From: an uncultured Bacteroidales bacterium
Lineage (GTDB): Bacteria; Bacteroidota; Bacteroidia; Bacteroidales; Paludibacteraceae
NCBI GenBank assembly: GCA_902799705.1
Contig: CADCBP010000013.1
Location: 1 to 47,154, forward strand
DNA length: 47,154 bases
Direction: 5' to 3'
This document shows positions 16,511 to 24,033 of the stretch, in pieces; the first letter of the stretch is position 1, and every line of letters starts with the position of its first letter. Under the pieces are notes generated by a model. That model saw only the letters and a program-made list of their open reading frames with translations. It was not told where the DNA came from and did no database searches. The position numbers and the translations under genes were made by a program.

Positions 16511-18420
16511 TTCGGGTCAAGTTGCTCGTAGATAGAGTTCTTGCTGATATACTCCGGTACCAGTTCTTTCATTATCTTGACGGTGGTAAAGGACTTGTTC
16601 TGGTGACTCGTCTCGATGAGCAGGTCGATGAGTTGGCTTACTTCGTTATAGTCGAACTCGCGTACGCGGGCAATCATGATCTTGCTGTTGCTGGTGGGGA
16701 GCGTGAGTTCTTTTTGGTTCAACAACTCTTCGTATAATTTCTCGCCCGGACGCAAGCCCGTGAAGACAATCGGAATATCTTTCTCCGGAGTGTATCCTGC
16801 CAAGCGAATCATATTACGTGCCAGATCCAGGATCTTCACCGGTTTGCCCATGTCAAAGACGAAGATCTCACCGCCGTTACCCAAAGTGCTGGCTTCCATG
16901 ACGAGCGTACAGGCTTCCGGGATGGTCATGAAATAGCGAATGATTTCCGGATGGGTCACCGTGACGGGGCCTCCTGCTGCAATCTGTTTGCGGAAATACG
17001 GGATGACTGAACCGTTACTGCCGAGCACATTACCGAAACGCGTGGTGATGAACTTCGTGCATTGCGGGTTCTCTTTTTGCAGTTTATGGAAGAGGGATTG
17101 TACGTATATCTCCGCGATACGTTTGCTGGCACCCATGATGTTCGTCGGGTTAACGGCCTTGTCCGTAGAGATCATCACGAATCGCTCCGTTCCGTATTTG
17201 ACCGCCATGTCGGCCATATTCTTCGTGCCGAGTACGTTCGCGCGCACGGCTTCGTTGGGATAACTCTCCATTAAGGGAACATGCTTGTACGCCGCGGCGT
17301 GATAAACCACATCGGGACGCAGTTCGCTGAAAATCTGTTCGATACGATCTCTGTCCCGTATGTCTGCGATGACAGGAATGAACCGCGCATCAGGGAATTG
17401 TTTCTGCAAATCCAAACTCAGGTCATGCAGCGGTGACTCCGCAATCTCCAGAAGAATAGTCACCTGCGGGCCGTATTTCTGAATCTGCCGCACCAGTTCG
17501 CTGCCGATGCTACCGGCGGCGCCGCTGACGAGAACCACTTTGTCCTGAATGATTTGACGCACATTCTCGGTGCTCACCTCTATCTGCGGACGCTCCAGCA
17601 GATCTTCGATGCGTATGGCGTCAATACGGCCGATACGTTGCGCGTCGATATCATTCGGGTTGTCCATACTGGTGAAATAGGGAGTTGTCAGAATGCGGAT
17701 GTTATGGTCAATGAAAATCTGCAAGTCTTTCGCCGGATTAATCTCGCGCATCTTAAGCGGTGAGACAATGACGTGGCGTATATTACGTGCCTTCATCCAC
17801 TCGAAGAGTTTGTCATTGAGTTGCCATACAGGCAATCCGGCAACCTCGAATCCATGTTCGCCGTCGGAGATAAATCCAACGGGACGATAAGGTGTGTTAC
17901 CAGCCGAGCGTAACATCTTGGCGATGGAGACACCGGCATATTTGATGCCGTAAATCAGGACGCGCGGGCTGCCGTTCCCATACTGCTGCAGCATTTCACC
18001 GAACGTCTTCACGGCTACGCGCAAGGTGAATAGCAGTACAAAAGCAATTGGTACATAGATAGCGACAATCGTGTTAAAAATCGGATGACCTCCTGTGCTC
18101 CAATCCATCACGCAGTTAAATAGGACAATAGCGACTCCGGTCGCCAGATTCGCCAATAGCACCTTGACCATGTCAACGAATGTCGAATAGCGCAGAATAC
18201 CGGAGAAGGTGTTAAATGCCCAAAAGGCAATCATCTGTACGATGATAATCACAAGGTATTGTTGCTCGATTGGTAATATGGGCGGGTTGTCGGAGGAGTA
18301 ATTGAAATAGTTACTTCCGATCCATGCACTGATCCAAAAGGCTATCGTGCACAGCAATAAATCCAAGAATAAAACGCCCCAACGGGGTAGGTATCCCATA
18401 TCAAACTTTAAGCTTTTCAT
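16507..18420 (-). CDS. Membrane-bound nucleotide-sugar 4,6-dehydratase (CapD/WbpM type)
   Basis: This 637-residue protein has about four N-terminal transmembrane segments (residues 12-125), a CoA-binding-like Rossmann region, and a C-terminal SDR domain. That domain starts with VSGAAGSIGSELV (about 297-310, NAD(P)-binding). The catalytic segment reads STDKAVNPTNIMGASKR, with Met replacing the usual Tyr of the YxxxK motif, as in UDP-GlcNAc 4,6-dehydratases of the FlaA1/WbpM group. It should make a 4-keto-6-deoxy sugar for capsule, O-antigen or protein glycosylation. Its start lies 20 bases inside the 3' end of uvrA and its stop overlaps the start of the WecA-like gene. Confidence 0.92.
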   Translation of the reverse strand: MKSLKFDMGYLPRWGVLFLDLLLCTIAFWISAWIGSNYFNYSSDNPPILPIEQQYLVIIIVQMIAFWAFNTFSGILRYSTFVDMVKVLLANLATGVAIVLFNCVMDWSTGGHPIFNTIVAIYVPIAFVLLFTLRVAVKTFGEMLQQYGNGSPRVLIYGIKYAGVSIAKMLRSAGNTPYRPVGFISDGEHGFEVAGLPVWQLNDKLFEWMKARNIRHVIVSPLKMREINPAKDLQIFIDHNIRILTTPYFTSMDNPNDIDAQRIGRIDAIRIEDLLERPQIEVSTENVRQIIQDKVVLVSGAAGSIGSELVRQIQKYGPQVTILLEIAESPLHDLSLDLQKQFPDARFIPVIADIRDRDRIEQIFSELRPDVVYHAAAYKHVPLMESYPNEAVRANVLGTKNMADMAVKYGTERFVMISTDKAVNPTNIMGASKRIAEIYVQSLFHKLQKENPQCTKFITTRFGNVLGSNGSVIPYFRKQIAAGGPVTVTHPEIIRYFMTIPEACTLVMEASTLGNGGEIFVFDMGKPVKILDLARNMIRLAGYTPEKDIPIVFTGLRPGEKLYEELLNQKELTLPTSNSKIMIARVREFDYNEVSQLIDLLIETSHQNKSFTTVKIMKELVPEYISKNSIYEQLDPK

Positions 18421-21148
18421 GTTGTGTATTCATAATTTGGGCAAGGTATTTGCCCGTGTAACTTTCTTTGCATTGTGCTATTTGTTCCGGTGTGCCGGTA
18501 CAAACAATTCGTCCTCCCTGTGAACCGCCTTCCGGTCCCAGGTCGATTACATGGTCGGCAGCGAGAATCACAGCCGGATTATGTTCGATGATAATCACCG
18601 TGTGGCCTTTGCTGATCAGGCGGTTCAAGGCATTGAGCAGCACTTCTATATCTTTGTGATGCAGGCCCGTGGTGGGTTCGTCGAATACGAAGATAGTCGG
18701 TCTGTTGTCCTCGGAGGCAAGGAATGAAGCTAACTTCACGCGCTGGCTCTCGCCGCCCGACAACGTACTGCTGCTCTGTCCCAGTTGCACGTATCCGATA
18801 CCTACGTCCTGCAGCGGTTTGAGGCGTTTGACGATCTTCGCGCACTCCGGATCTTCGCTGAAAAACTCCACGGCTTGGTTTACCGTCATACACAGCACGT
18901 CGTATATCGACTTGCCGCGGTAATGGACATCCAGGATGTCTTGTTTGAACCGTTTTCCGTGGCATTGCTCGCACTCCAGCACCAAGTCCGCCATGAACTG
19001 CATCTCAATCGTGATTGTTCCTTCGCCCTGACAGGTCTCGCATCGTCCTCCCGGGGTATTAAACGAGAAATGCGAAGGACTCAGCCCTAACTGTTTGGCC
19101 AAAGGCTGCTCGGCGAATAGGCGGCGAATCTCGTCGTACGCTTTGAGGTACGTCACGGGATTGCTGCGGCTCGATTTACTCAGCGGATTTTGGTCCACGA
19201 ACTCGATGTCTTGCATCAAGTGCAGGCTACCGTGCAACTGCCCGAAATCGCCGGTGTGCTCCGCGAATGTCCCTCCGTAATGTTTCTTCAGCGCAGGGTA
19301 GAGCACTTTGCTTACCAGACTCGACTTGCCGCTACCGCTCACGCCTGTCACCACAGTCATCACATGCAGGGGGAAACGAACGGTCAGATTCTGCAGGTTG
19401 TTCTCGCACGCGCCTTCTATCTCGATATAGTTGTTCCAATGCCGTCGTTGCGCAGGGATGTTGTAGGTGAACAACTCCGGCCGCGGCCTGCCTTCATACA
19501 CCACCTCGCCGCCTAAACGGCCGGCTTTCGGACCAATCTCGATAATATGGTCTGCGGCAGCGATGATATCTTCGTCATGCTCAACGACCACGATGGTGTT
19601 TCCTAAATCGCGCAACTCTTTCAGCACGTGTATCAACCGCTCCGTGTCGCGCGGATGAAGTCCGATAGAGGGTTCATCCAATACGTACAACGACCCCACC
19701 AGACTGCTGCCTAAAGATTTAGCCAGTTGGATACGTTGACTCTCGCCGCCCGACAAGGTGTTGCTCATTCGGTTTAACGTCAGGTAACTCAGTCCTACGT
19801 CGTGCATGAACTGCAGGCGTTTGTCAATCTCCACGAGCAGTATTTCAGCCGTCCGGCGCTCGACATCCGTTAACTCGATATGTTTGAACCACTCCTGCAA
19901 CTCATTCAGCGGCATGGTACAAAGGGATTGGATATTTTTACCGTTCACCAGCACGTAACTTGCCTCTTTGCGGAGGTGTAGTCCGTGACATTCGGGACAA
20001 GTGGTACGGCCTTTGTAACGAGCCAGGAGCACTTTGTATTGCAATCGGTTGTATTGCTTGGCCTCCAACTCGTGGAAGAAGTCATTCAGTCCGTGGAAAT
20101 ATTCGTTGCCGGTCCAGATGAGGTGTTTCTGTTCCTGTGTCAAGGCATAGAACGGTGTATGAATGGGGAAATTGAATTTTGCGGCATTCATCACTAACGC
20201 GTCCTGCCACTCTTTCATTTTCTCGCCCTGCCAGCACGCGATGGCCTGTTCGTAGATGGATTTCGACTTGTCGGGTACCACCAAGTCCGGATCGATACCT
20301 GTCACCACGCCTATACCTTTGCACTCCGGACATGCTCCTACCGGATTGTTGAAATCGAACAAGTGTTCGCTGGGTTCAAGGAACTGTATCCCGTCTGCCT
20401 CAAAGCGTTCCGAGAAAACTTTCTCGTGCTTGTCAACCCAGATGCGACATTCACCCTTACCCTCAAAAAACGCTGTCTGAACGCTGTCGGCAAAGCGGTT
20501 ACTCGTCGCCTGCTCTTTGTCCACCACCACGCGGTCCACCAGCAGATACGCATCGTGTCCATCCGCTTGTTTCCATGTCTCAGCATCCAGACGCACGGTG
20601 TCGCCATCTATCAGCAATCGGCTGAAACCCTGGCTTTGCCACAGGGCCAGTTGCTCTTGTAACGAACGCCCTTGCGGCAGGATGATCGGGCTCAGCAAGT
20701 ATAACCGGGTTCCTTTCGGCTGGCTTTCCATAAACGCCACCACGTCACGGATGGTGTTTCTCTTCACTTCCTCCCCGCTCACGGGCGAGTACGTCTTGCC
20801 TACGCGCGCGTAAAGAAGTTTCAAATAGTCATATATCTCCGTCACGGTGCCTACCGTTGAACGGGGATTTCTGCTGCTCACTTTCTGCTGGATGGCGATG
20901 GCCGGCGGAATACCTTCTATCTTCTCTACGTCCGGTTTCTGCATGCGCCCCATGAACTGGCGCGCGTACGCACTCAAACTCTCAACATACCTTCGCTGCC
21001 CCTCCGCATACAAGGTGTCGAACGCCAGCGAACTCTTGCCGCTGCCGCTCACACCCGTCACCACAACCAACTGATTGCGCGGTATATCTACCGTCACATG
21101 TTTCAGGTTGTGGGTGTCAGCTCCTTCTATGCGAATTATTTCTTGCAA
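18401..21148 (-). CDS. uvrA: Excinuclease ABC subunit A (UvrA)
   Basis: This 915-residue protein is close to full length for UvrA, the damage-scanning ATPase of nucleotide excision repair. It has two ABC modules (GVSGSGKSS at about 32-40 and again at about 600-608), signature sequences LSGGESQRIQLAKSLG and LSGGESQRVKLASFL, and zinc-finger cysteine pairs (CPECKG, CPECHG, CETCQGEG with CEQCHGKRF). The only suitable start in frame is TTG 21148, just ahead of the family N-terminus (IIRIEGADTHNLKHV); it overlaps the previous gene by 13 bases. Bacteroidota often have two UvrA paralogues and I cannot tell which this is. Being embedded between a DNA-binding membrane protein and surface-glycan genes is unusual. 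Confidence 0.94.
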   Translation of the reverse strand: MQEIIRIEGADTHNLKHVTVDIPRNQLVVVTGVSGSGKSSLAFDTLYAEGQRRYVESLSAYARQFMGRMQKPDVEKIEGIPPAIAIQQKVSSRNPRSTVGTVTEIYDYLKLLYARVGKTYSPVSGEEVKRNTIRDVVAFMESQPKGTRLYLLSPIILPQGRSLQEQLALWQSQGFSRLLIDGDTVRLDAETWKQADGHDAYLLVDRVVVDKEQATSNRFADSVQTAFFEGKGECRIWVDKHEKVFSERFEADGIQFLEPSEHLFDFNNPVGACPECKGIGVVTGIDPDLVVPDKSKSIYEQAIACWQGEKMKEWQDALVMNAAKFNFPIHTPFYALTQEQKHLIWTGNEYFHGLNDFFHELEAKQYNRLQYKVLLARYKGRTTCPECHGLHLRKEASYVLVNGKNIQSLCTMPLNELQEWFKHIELTDVERRTAEILLVEIDKRLQFMHDVGLSYLTLNRMSNTLSGGESQRIQLAKSLGSSLVGSLYVLDEPSIGLHPRDTERLIHVLKELRDLGNTIVVVEHDEDIIAAADHIIEIGPKAGRLGGEVVYEGRPRPELFTYNIPAQRRHWNNYIEIEGACENNLQNLTVRFPLHVMTVVTGVSGSGKSSLVSKVLYPALKKHYGGTFAEHTGDFGQLHGSLHLMQDIEFVDQNPLSKSSRSNPVTYLKAYDEIRRLFAEQPLAKQLGLSPSHFSFNTPGGRCETCQGEGTITIEMQFMADLVLECEQCHGKRFKQDILDVHYRGKSIYDVLCMTVNQAVEFFSEDPECAKIVKRLKPLQDVGIGYVQLGQSSSTLSGGESQRVKLASFLASEDNRPTIFVFDEPTTGLHHKDIEVLLNALNRLISKGHTVIIIEHNPAVILAADHVIDLGPEGGSQGGRIVCTGTPEQIAQCKESYTGKYLAQIMNTQHEKLKV

Positions 21149-22251
21149 GCTTCTTCTGCTTCTTGGAGTAACTGCAGATATGCTGCACTGGTGGTGTCTT
21201 TCTGCGCCTCCGTCAATTTCGGAACGCGGATAGGCGTCCCAACGTCAATCTTACTGGGGTTGGAAATATGGTCTTTGTTGGCATCGTAGATATACGGCCA
21301 GTACGCTTTGGTGCCGTAGAAACGCTTGGACATCCAGGTCAGCCGGCTTGCTTCGTGCATCGGCTCGATAGCGATAATATCCTCGTATATCTCATCGCTC
21401 GGCGTCTCCGCCTCTTCCGTCTCTCCGGATGCCTCCAGGAACTCTGCTAGAATTTGCTCTTCTGTCAGTTCTTCTTCGGTGGGGGACTCAATCGGAGCGG
21501 GAATAGCTGCAGCGGTCGAATCCGTCGCGACGGCTACTTGCTCTGTTTGCGTCTTGTCCGGCAAGAAGGAATCGATTAAATCACTCAACTGGCTGCGCAG
21601 GAAGAAATATCCGACTAACAGCAGTAACAGCAATATCACCACGCAAATTAACGTGTCGCGTAGGAAATGATGTTTCTTCTCTTTCTTCTTCGGCGGTTCC
21701 GGTTCTTGAGTCTGCTGCGACTGAGGAACATAGAATACCGGTTCCGGTTCTTTTACAGGTTCGGGTTCCTTGATTGGTTCCGGTTCGATTACAGCTTCCG
21801 GTTCCTGCACTTTCTCGGGCTTGTCCTCTTCCTTCGGACTCTGTCCGAGTTCGCCTAAGATATCAACAATCTCCTCGGCCTGCGAGCCCAATTTCTTAAT
21901 CGGGTCGGCTTCCGGTTGTGCGGTATTCCCGTCCGGTATGATGTCTTCTGTGCGAGGTTCTCCGCTGCGTTCGATCAACTCCTTCACACCCGCTTCCGGC
22001 ACGAAAGCCACTTTGTTATATCCCTCGATGGTGATGGCTTCTCCGGTCGCTACGTTCACACTCTTGCGCGGCGCGACTGCTTGCAACTTGAAGATACCCA
22101 GACCATTGATTTTCACTTGTTTGTCCGTCTTGAGAGCCTCCACTATCTCCGCGTTCAAAGCGGTCAGAAACGTGTTCGCTTCTTTCTCACTCACTCCTGC
22201 GCGAGACGCCAAAATGCGGCGTAACTCGGTCCAACTAAGTTTTTCTGCCAT
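21136..22251 (-). CDS. Membrane-anchored HU-domain protein with periplasmic LysM-like domain
   Basis: This 371-residue protein joins three parts. Residues 1-95 form an HU/IHF-type DNA-binding domain (VKINGLGIFKLQAVAPRKSV, then GYNKVAFVPEAGVK). Residues 141-192 are a Glu/Pro linker (EPEPIKEPEPVKEPEP) ending in a basic KKKEKKHH stretch. One transmembrane helix follows at 198-218 (LRDTLICVVILLLLLLVGYF). After an acidic region, residues 295-346 form a LysM-like module (ASRLTWMSKRFYGT, WPYIYDANKD, VGTPIRVPKL). The basic side before the helix predicts the HU domain inside and LysM outside. The protein could tether the chromosome to the cell wall; that role is inference. A free HU gene lies 3 bases upstream. 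HU-like domains fused to envelope domains such as SPOR are known in this phylum. Confidence 0.85.
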   Translation of the reverse strand: MAEKLSWTELRRILASRAGVSEKEANTFLTALNAEIVEALKTDKQVKINGLGIFKLQAVAPRKSVNVATGEAITIEGYNKVAFVPEAGVKELIERSGEPRTEDIIPDGNTAQPEADPIKKLGSQAEEIVDILGELGQSPKEEDKPEKVQEPEAVIEPEPIKEPEPVKEPEPVFYVPQSQQTQEPEPPKKKEKKHHFLRDTLICVVILLLLLLVGYFFLRSQLSDLIDSFLPDKTQTEQVAVATDSTAAAIPAPIESPTEEELTEEQILAEFLEASGETEEAETPSDEIYEDIIAIEPMHEASRLTWMSKRFYGTKAYWPYIYDANKDHISNPSKIDVGTPIRVPKLTEAQKDTTSAAYLQLLQEAEEACKK

Positions 22252-22254
22252 ACC

Positions 22255-22533
22255 TTAGATCTTTTTGAGTTCTTCTTTTAAGTTATCTACCGGACGGAAA
22301 ACCAATTGGTTCTTTCCCGGACTCACGGTACGTTCTCCGGTCCTCGGATGAACAATCGTGCGGGGTGCACGCTCCTTCACCTCCAACGCACCAAAACCTT
22401 GCAGCGACACTGCTTTACCGGCCATCAGGTTCTCGCGCAAGATGGCATTGCTCGTGCTCATCAAGTGTTCCACTTGCTTTTTGCTTAAACCGGTAGCAGT
22501 CGCTATCCGGCTGATTAACTCTTTCGTCAACAT
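22255..22533 (-). CDS. HU/IHF family DNA-binding protein
   Basis: This 92-residue protein is the normal length for HU. It has the N-terminal helices (LTKELISRIATATGLSKKQV), the conserved VSLQGFGALEVKERAPRT saddle and the DNA-binding arm (IVHPRTGERTVSPGKNQLVFRP). It should bind and bend DNA as part of the nucleoid. It lies 7 bases downstream of rimO and 3 bases upstream of the membrane HU fusion, so the two HU proteins are probably made together and could form heterodimers, which is inference. Confidence 0.93.
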   Translation of the reverse strand: MLTKELISRIATATGLSKKQVEHLMSTSNAILRENLMAGKAVSLQGFGALEVKERAPRTIVHPRTGERTVSPGKNQLVFRPVDNLKEELKKI

Positions 22534-22540
22534 GGTATAA

Positions 22541-23902
22541 TCAATGTATTATTTTTCCGTACAAATCAAACTCTTCCGCCTTCTCAATCTCCACTTCGTA
22601 AAACTCTCCAACTTTCAACTCTGAACTCTCAACTCTCGACTTTTCAATTAACACCTCGCAATCCACTTCGGGACTGTCGAATTGTGTCCGTCCGATCCAA
22701 TAATCGCCGTCTTTCCGGTCGATGATTACGCGTTCTTTCTTGCCCACAAGTTGTGCCATCAACTCCGCACTGATCTCCTGTTGGATTGCCATCAACTCCG
22801 ATACCCGGCGCTCTTTCACTTCCTGCGGCACGTCATCCCGGTAGTGTTTGTTCGCGTATGTGCCTTCTTCGTCCGAATAGGCGAAACAACCCATCCGCTC
22901 AAAACGCATTTCTCTTACCCAGTCCTTCAACGCTTCAAAGTCCTCCTCTGTCTCGCCCGGATGACCCACTAACAATGTTGTCCTTATACAAATCCCGGGC
23001 ACGCGCTCGCGTATTTTCTTGATTAGCGCGTCCTGTTCCGCCCGGGTGATGTGTCTGCGCATCAAACCCAACATATGGTCCGTGCAATGCTGCAAGGCGA
23101 TATCCAGATATTTGCATACATTTGCGTGCTTCGCCATCACGTCCAGCAACTTCTCCGGAAAATCGGTAGGGTAGGCGTAATGCAACCGGATCCATTCCAC
23201 TCCCGGTACCTGCGCTATCTCGTCTATCAGTTCTGGCAACAAGTGTTTCCTTTCACCTTTCACCTTTAACTTTTCACCTTTGCAAAGATCCAATCCATAA
23301 CTGCTCAAGTCCTGCGCGATGACGTTCAGTTCCTTTACACCCTGGCTCACCAGCCATTTCACTTCCGCAATGATTTCTTCTTTCGGCCGGCTGGTGTGCT
23401 TTCCGGTAATCAACGGGATGGCGCAATAGGAGCACATCCGGTTACATCCCTCGCTTATCTTCAGATAGGCATAGTGCTTAGGCGTGGTCAAATGCCGCTC
23501 AAAAGACTTACAACTTTTCGGTATTCCGGTATCTCGGTATTCCGGTATCCCGAGAGCGCTGACCATCCCCTCAAAATCAAACTTCCCGTAGTAGGCATCG
23601 ACTTCCGGCAGTTCGGCTTCGAGTTCTGCGCGGTAGCGTTCACTTAGACATCCCATGACGATAAGCAGACGCAGTTTGCCGCGTTTCTTGCGTTCGGCCA
23701 TCTGCAGGATCATGTTGATGCTTTCTTCTTTCGCATCGCCGATAAAGCCGCACGTGTTGATTACGCACACTTCACCTTTCGGCTCTTCCGCATCATGCAC
23801 ACATTGCCATCCGGCCGCTTCCAACTGCCGCATCACCCGCTCTGCATCCACCAGATTCTTCGAGCACCCTAACGTTATAAAATCAACTACTCCCTGCTTC
23901 AC
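22541..23902 (-). CDS. rimO: Ribosomal protein S12 methylthiotransferase RimO, with repeat-derived insertions
   Basis: This 453-residue radical-SAM enzyme adds a methylthio group to an Asp of ribosomal protein S12. The N-terminal cluster cysteines are at C13 (LGCSKN), C51 (INTCGF) and C85 (VMGCLSERY). The radical-SAM motif CNRMCSYC is at 153-160, and a TRAM domain ends the protein. The start is GTG 23902, and this GTG is supplied by the tandem repeat that fills the gap to recQ. Three tandem-repeat tracts lie in frame: GIPEYRDTGIPKS (about 118-130), KGEKLKVKGERK (about 207-218) and SRVESSELK in the TRAM region. All three fall between conserved segments, so the enzyme is probably active. Confidence 0.94.
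   Translation of the reverse strand: MKQGVVDFITLGCSKNLVDAERVMRQLEAAGWQCVHDAEEPKGEVCVINTCGFIGDAKEESINMILQMAERKKRGKLRLLIVMGCLSERYRAELEAELPEVDAYYGKFDFEGMVSALGIPEYRDTGIPKSCKSFERHLTTPKHYAYLKISEGCNRMCSYCAIPLITGKHTSRPKEEIIAEVKWLVSQGVKELNVIAQDLSSYGLDLCKGEKLKVKGERKHLLPELIDEIAQVPGVEWIRLHYAYPTDFPEKLLDVMAKHANVCKYLDIALQHCTDHMLGLMRRHITRAEQDALIKKIRERVPGICIRTTLLVGHPGETEEDFEALKDWVREMRFERMGCFAYSDEEGTYANKHYRDDVPQEVKERRVSELMAIQQEISAELMAQLVGKKERVIIDRKDGDYWIGRTQFDSPEVDCEVLIEKSRVESSELKVGEFYEVEIEKAEEFDLYGKIIH
22609..22644. repeat. 8-bp degenerate repeat (aactctc-type) inside rimO
   Basis: On the plus strand caactttcaactctgaac is followed by tcaactctcgac. The related unit agaactct is intergenic at 1322-1337. It encodes IEKSRVESSELKVGE in the TRAM domain, in frame. 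Confidence 0.7.
23246..23282. repeat. 7-bp repeat (gtgaaag-type) inside rimO
   Basis: On the minus strand the tract is successive variants of gtgaaag encoding GEKLKVKGERK. The unit is the one that fills the intergenic gap at 13568-13614. It sits between the radical-SAM core strand ending QDLSSYGLDL and the helix starting LLPELIDEIAQ. Confidence 0.85.
23519..23552. repeat. 8-bp repeat (cggtatyc, four units) inside rimO
   Basis: The units cggtattc, cggtatct, cggtattc, cggtatcc are in tandem from 23519. On the coding strand they give GIPEYRDTGIPKS. The reverse complement (ataccgag, ataccgaa) makes up the intergenic tract after mutS2 at 5209-5256. Confidence 0.88.
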
Positions 23903-24033
23903 TCTTTCACTCTTTCACTCTTTCACTCTTTCACTCTTTCACTCTTTCACTCTTTCACTCTTTCACTCTTTCATTCTTTCATTCTTTCACTCTTTCATTC
24001 TTTCATTCTTTCACTCTTTCATTCTTTCACTCT
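23898..24033. repeat. 8-bp tandem repeat (ttcactct), 17 units, filling the recQ-rimO gap
   Basis: Seventeen head-to-tail units of ttcactct span exactly 136 bp; several are the variant ttcattct. The array begins within the first codons of rimO (the GTG start at 23902-23900 is part of unit 1) and ends on the base before the recQ stop codon (24034-24036). Nothing else is in the gap. It is the same unit, on the other strand, as the 4-unit array before mutS2. It has no CRISPR-like spacers. Confidence 0.95.

Noticed and set aside
23898-24033. CRISPR array
   Set aside because: The repeat is 8 bp without unique spacers, and no cas gene is present.
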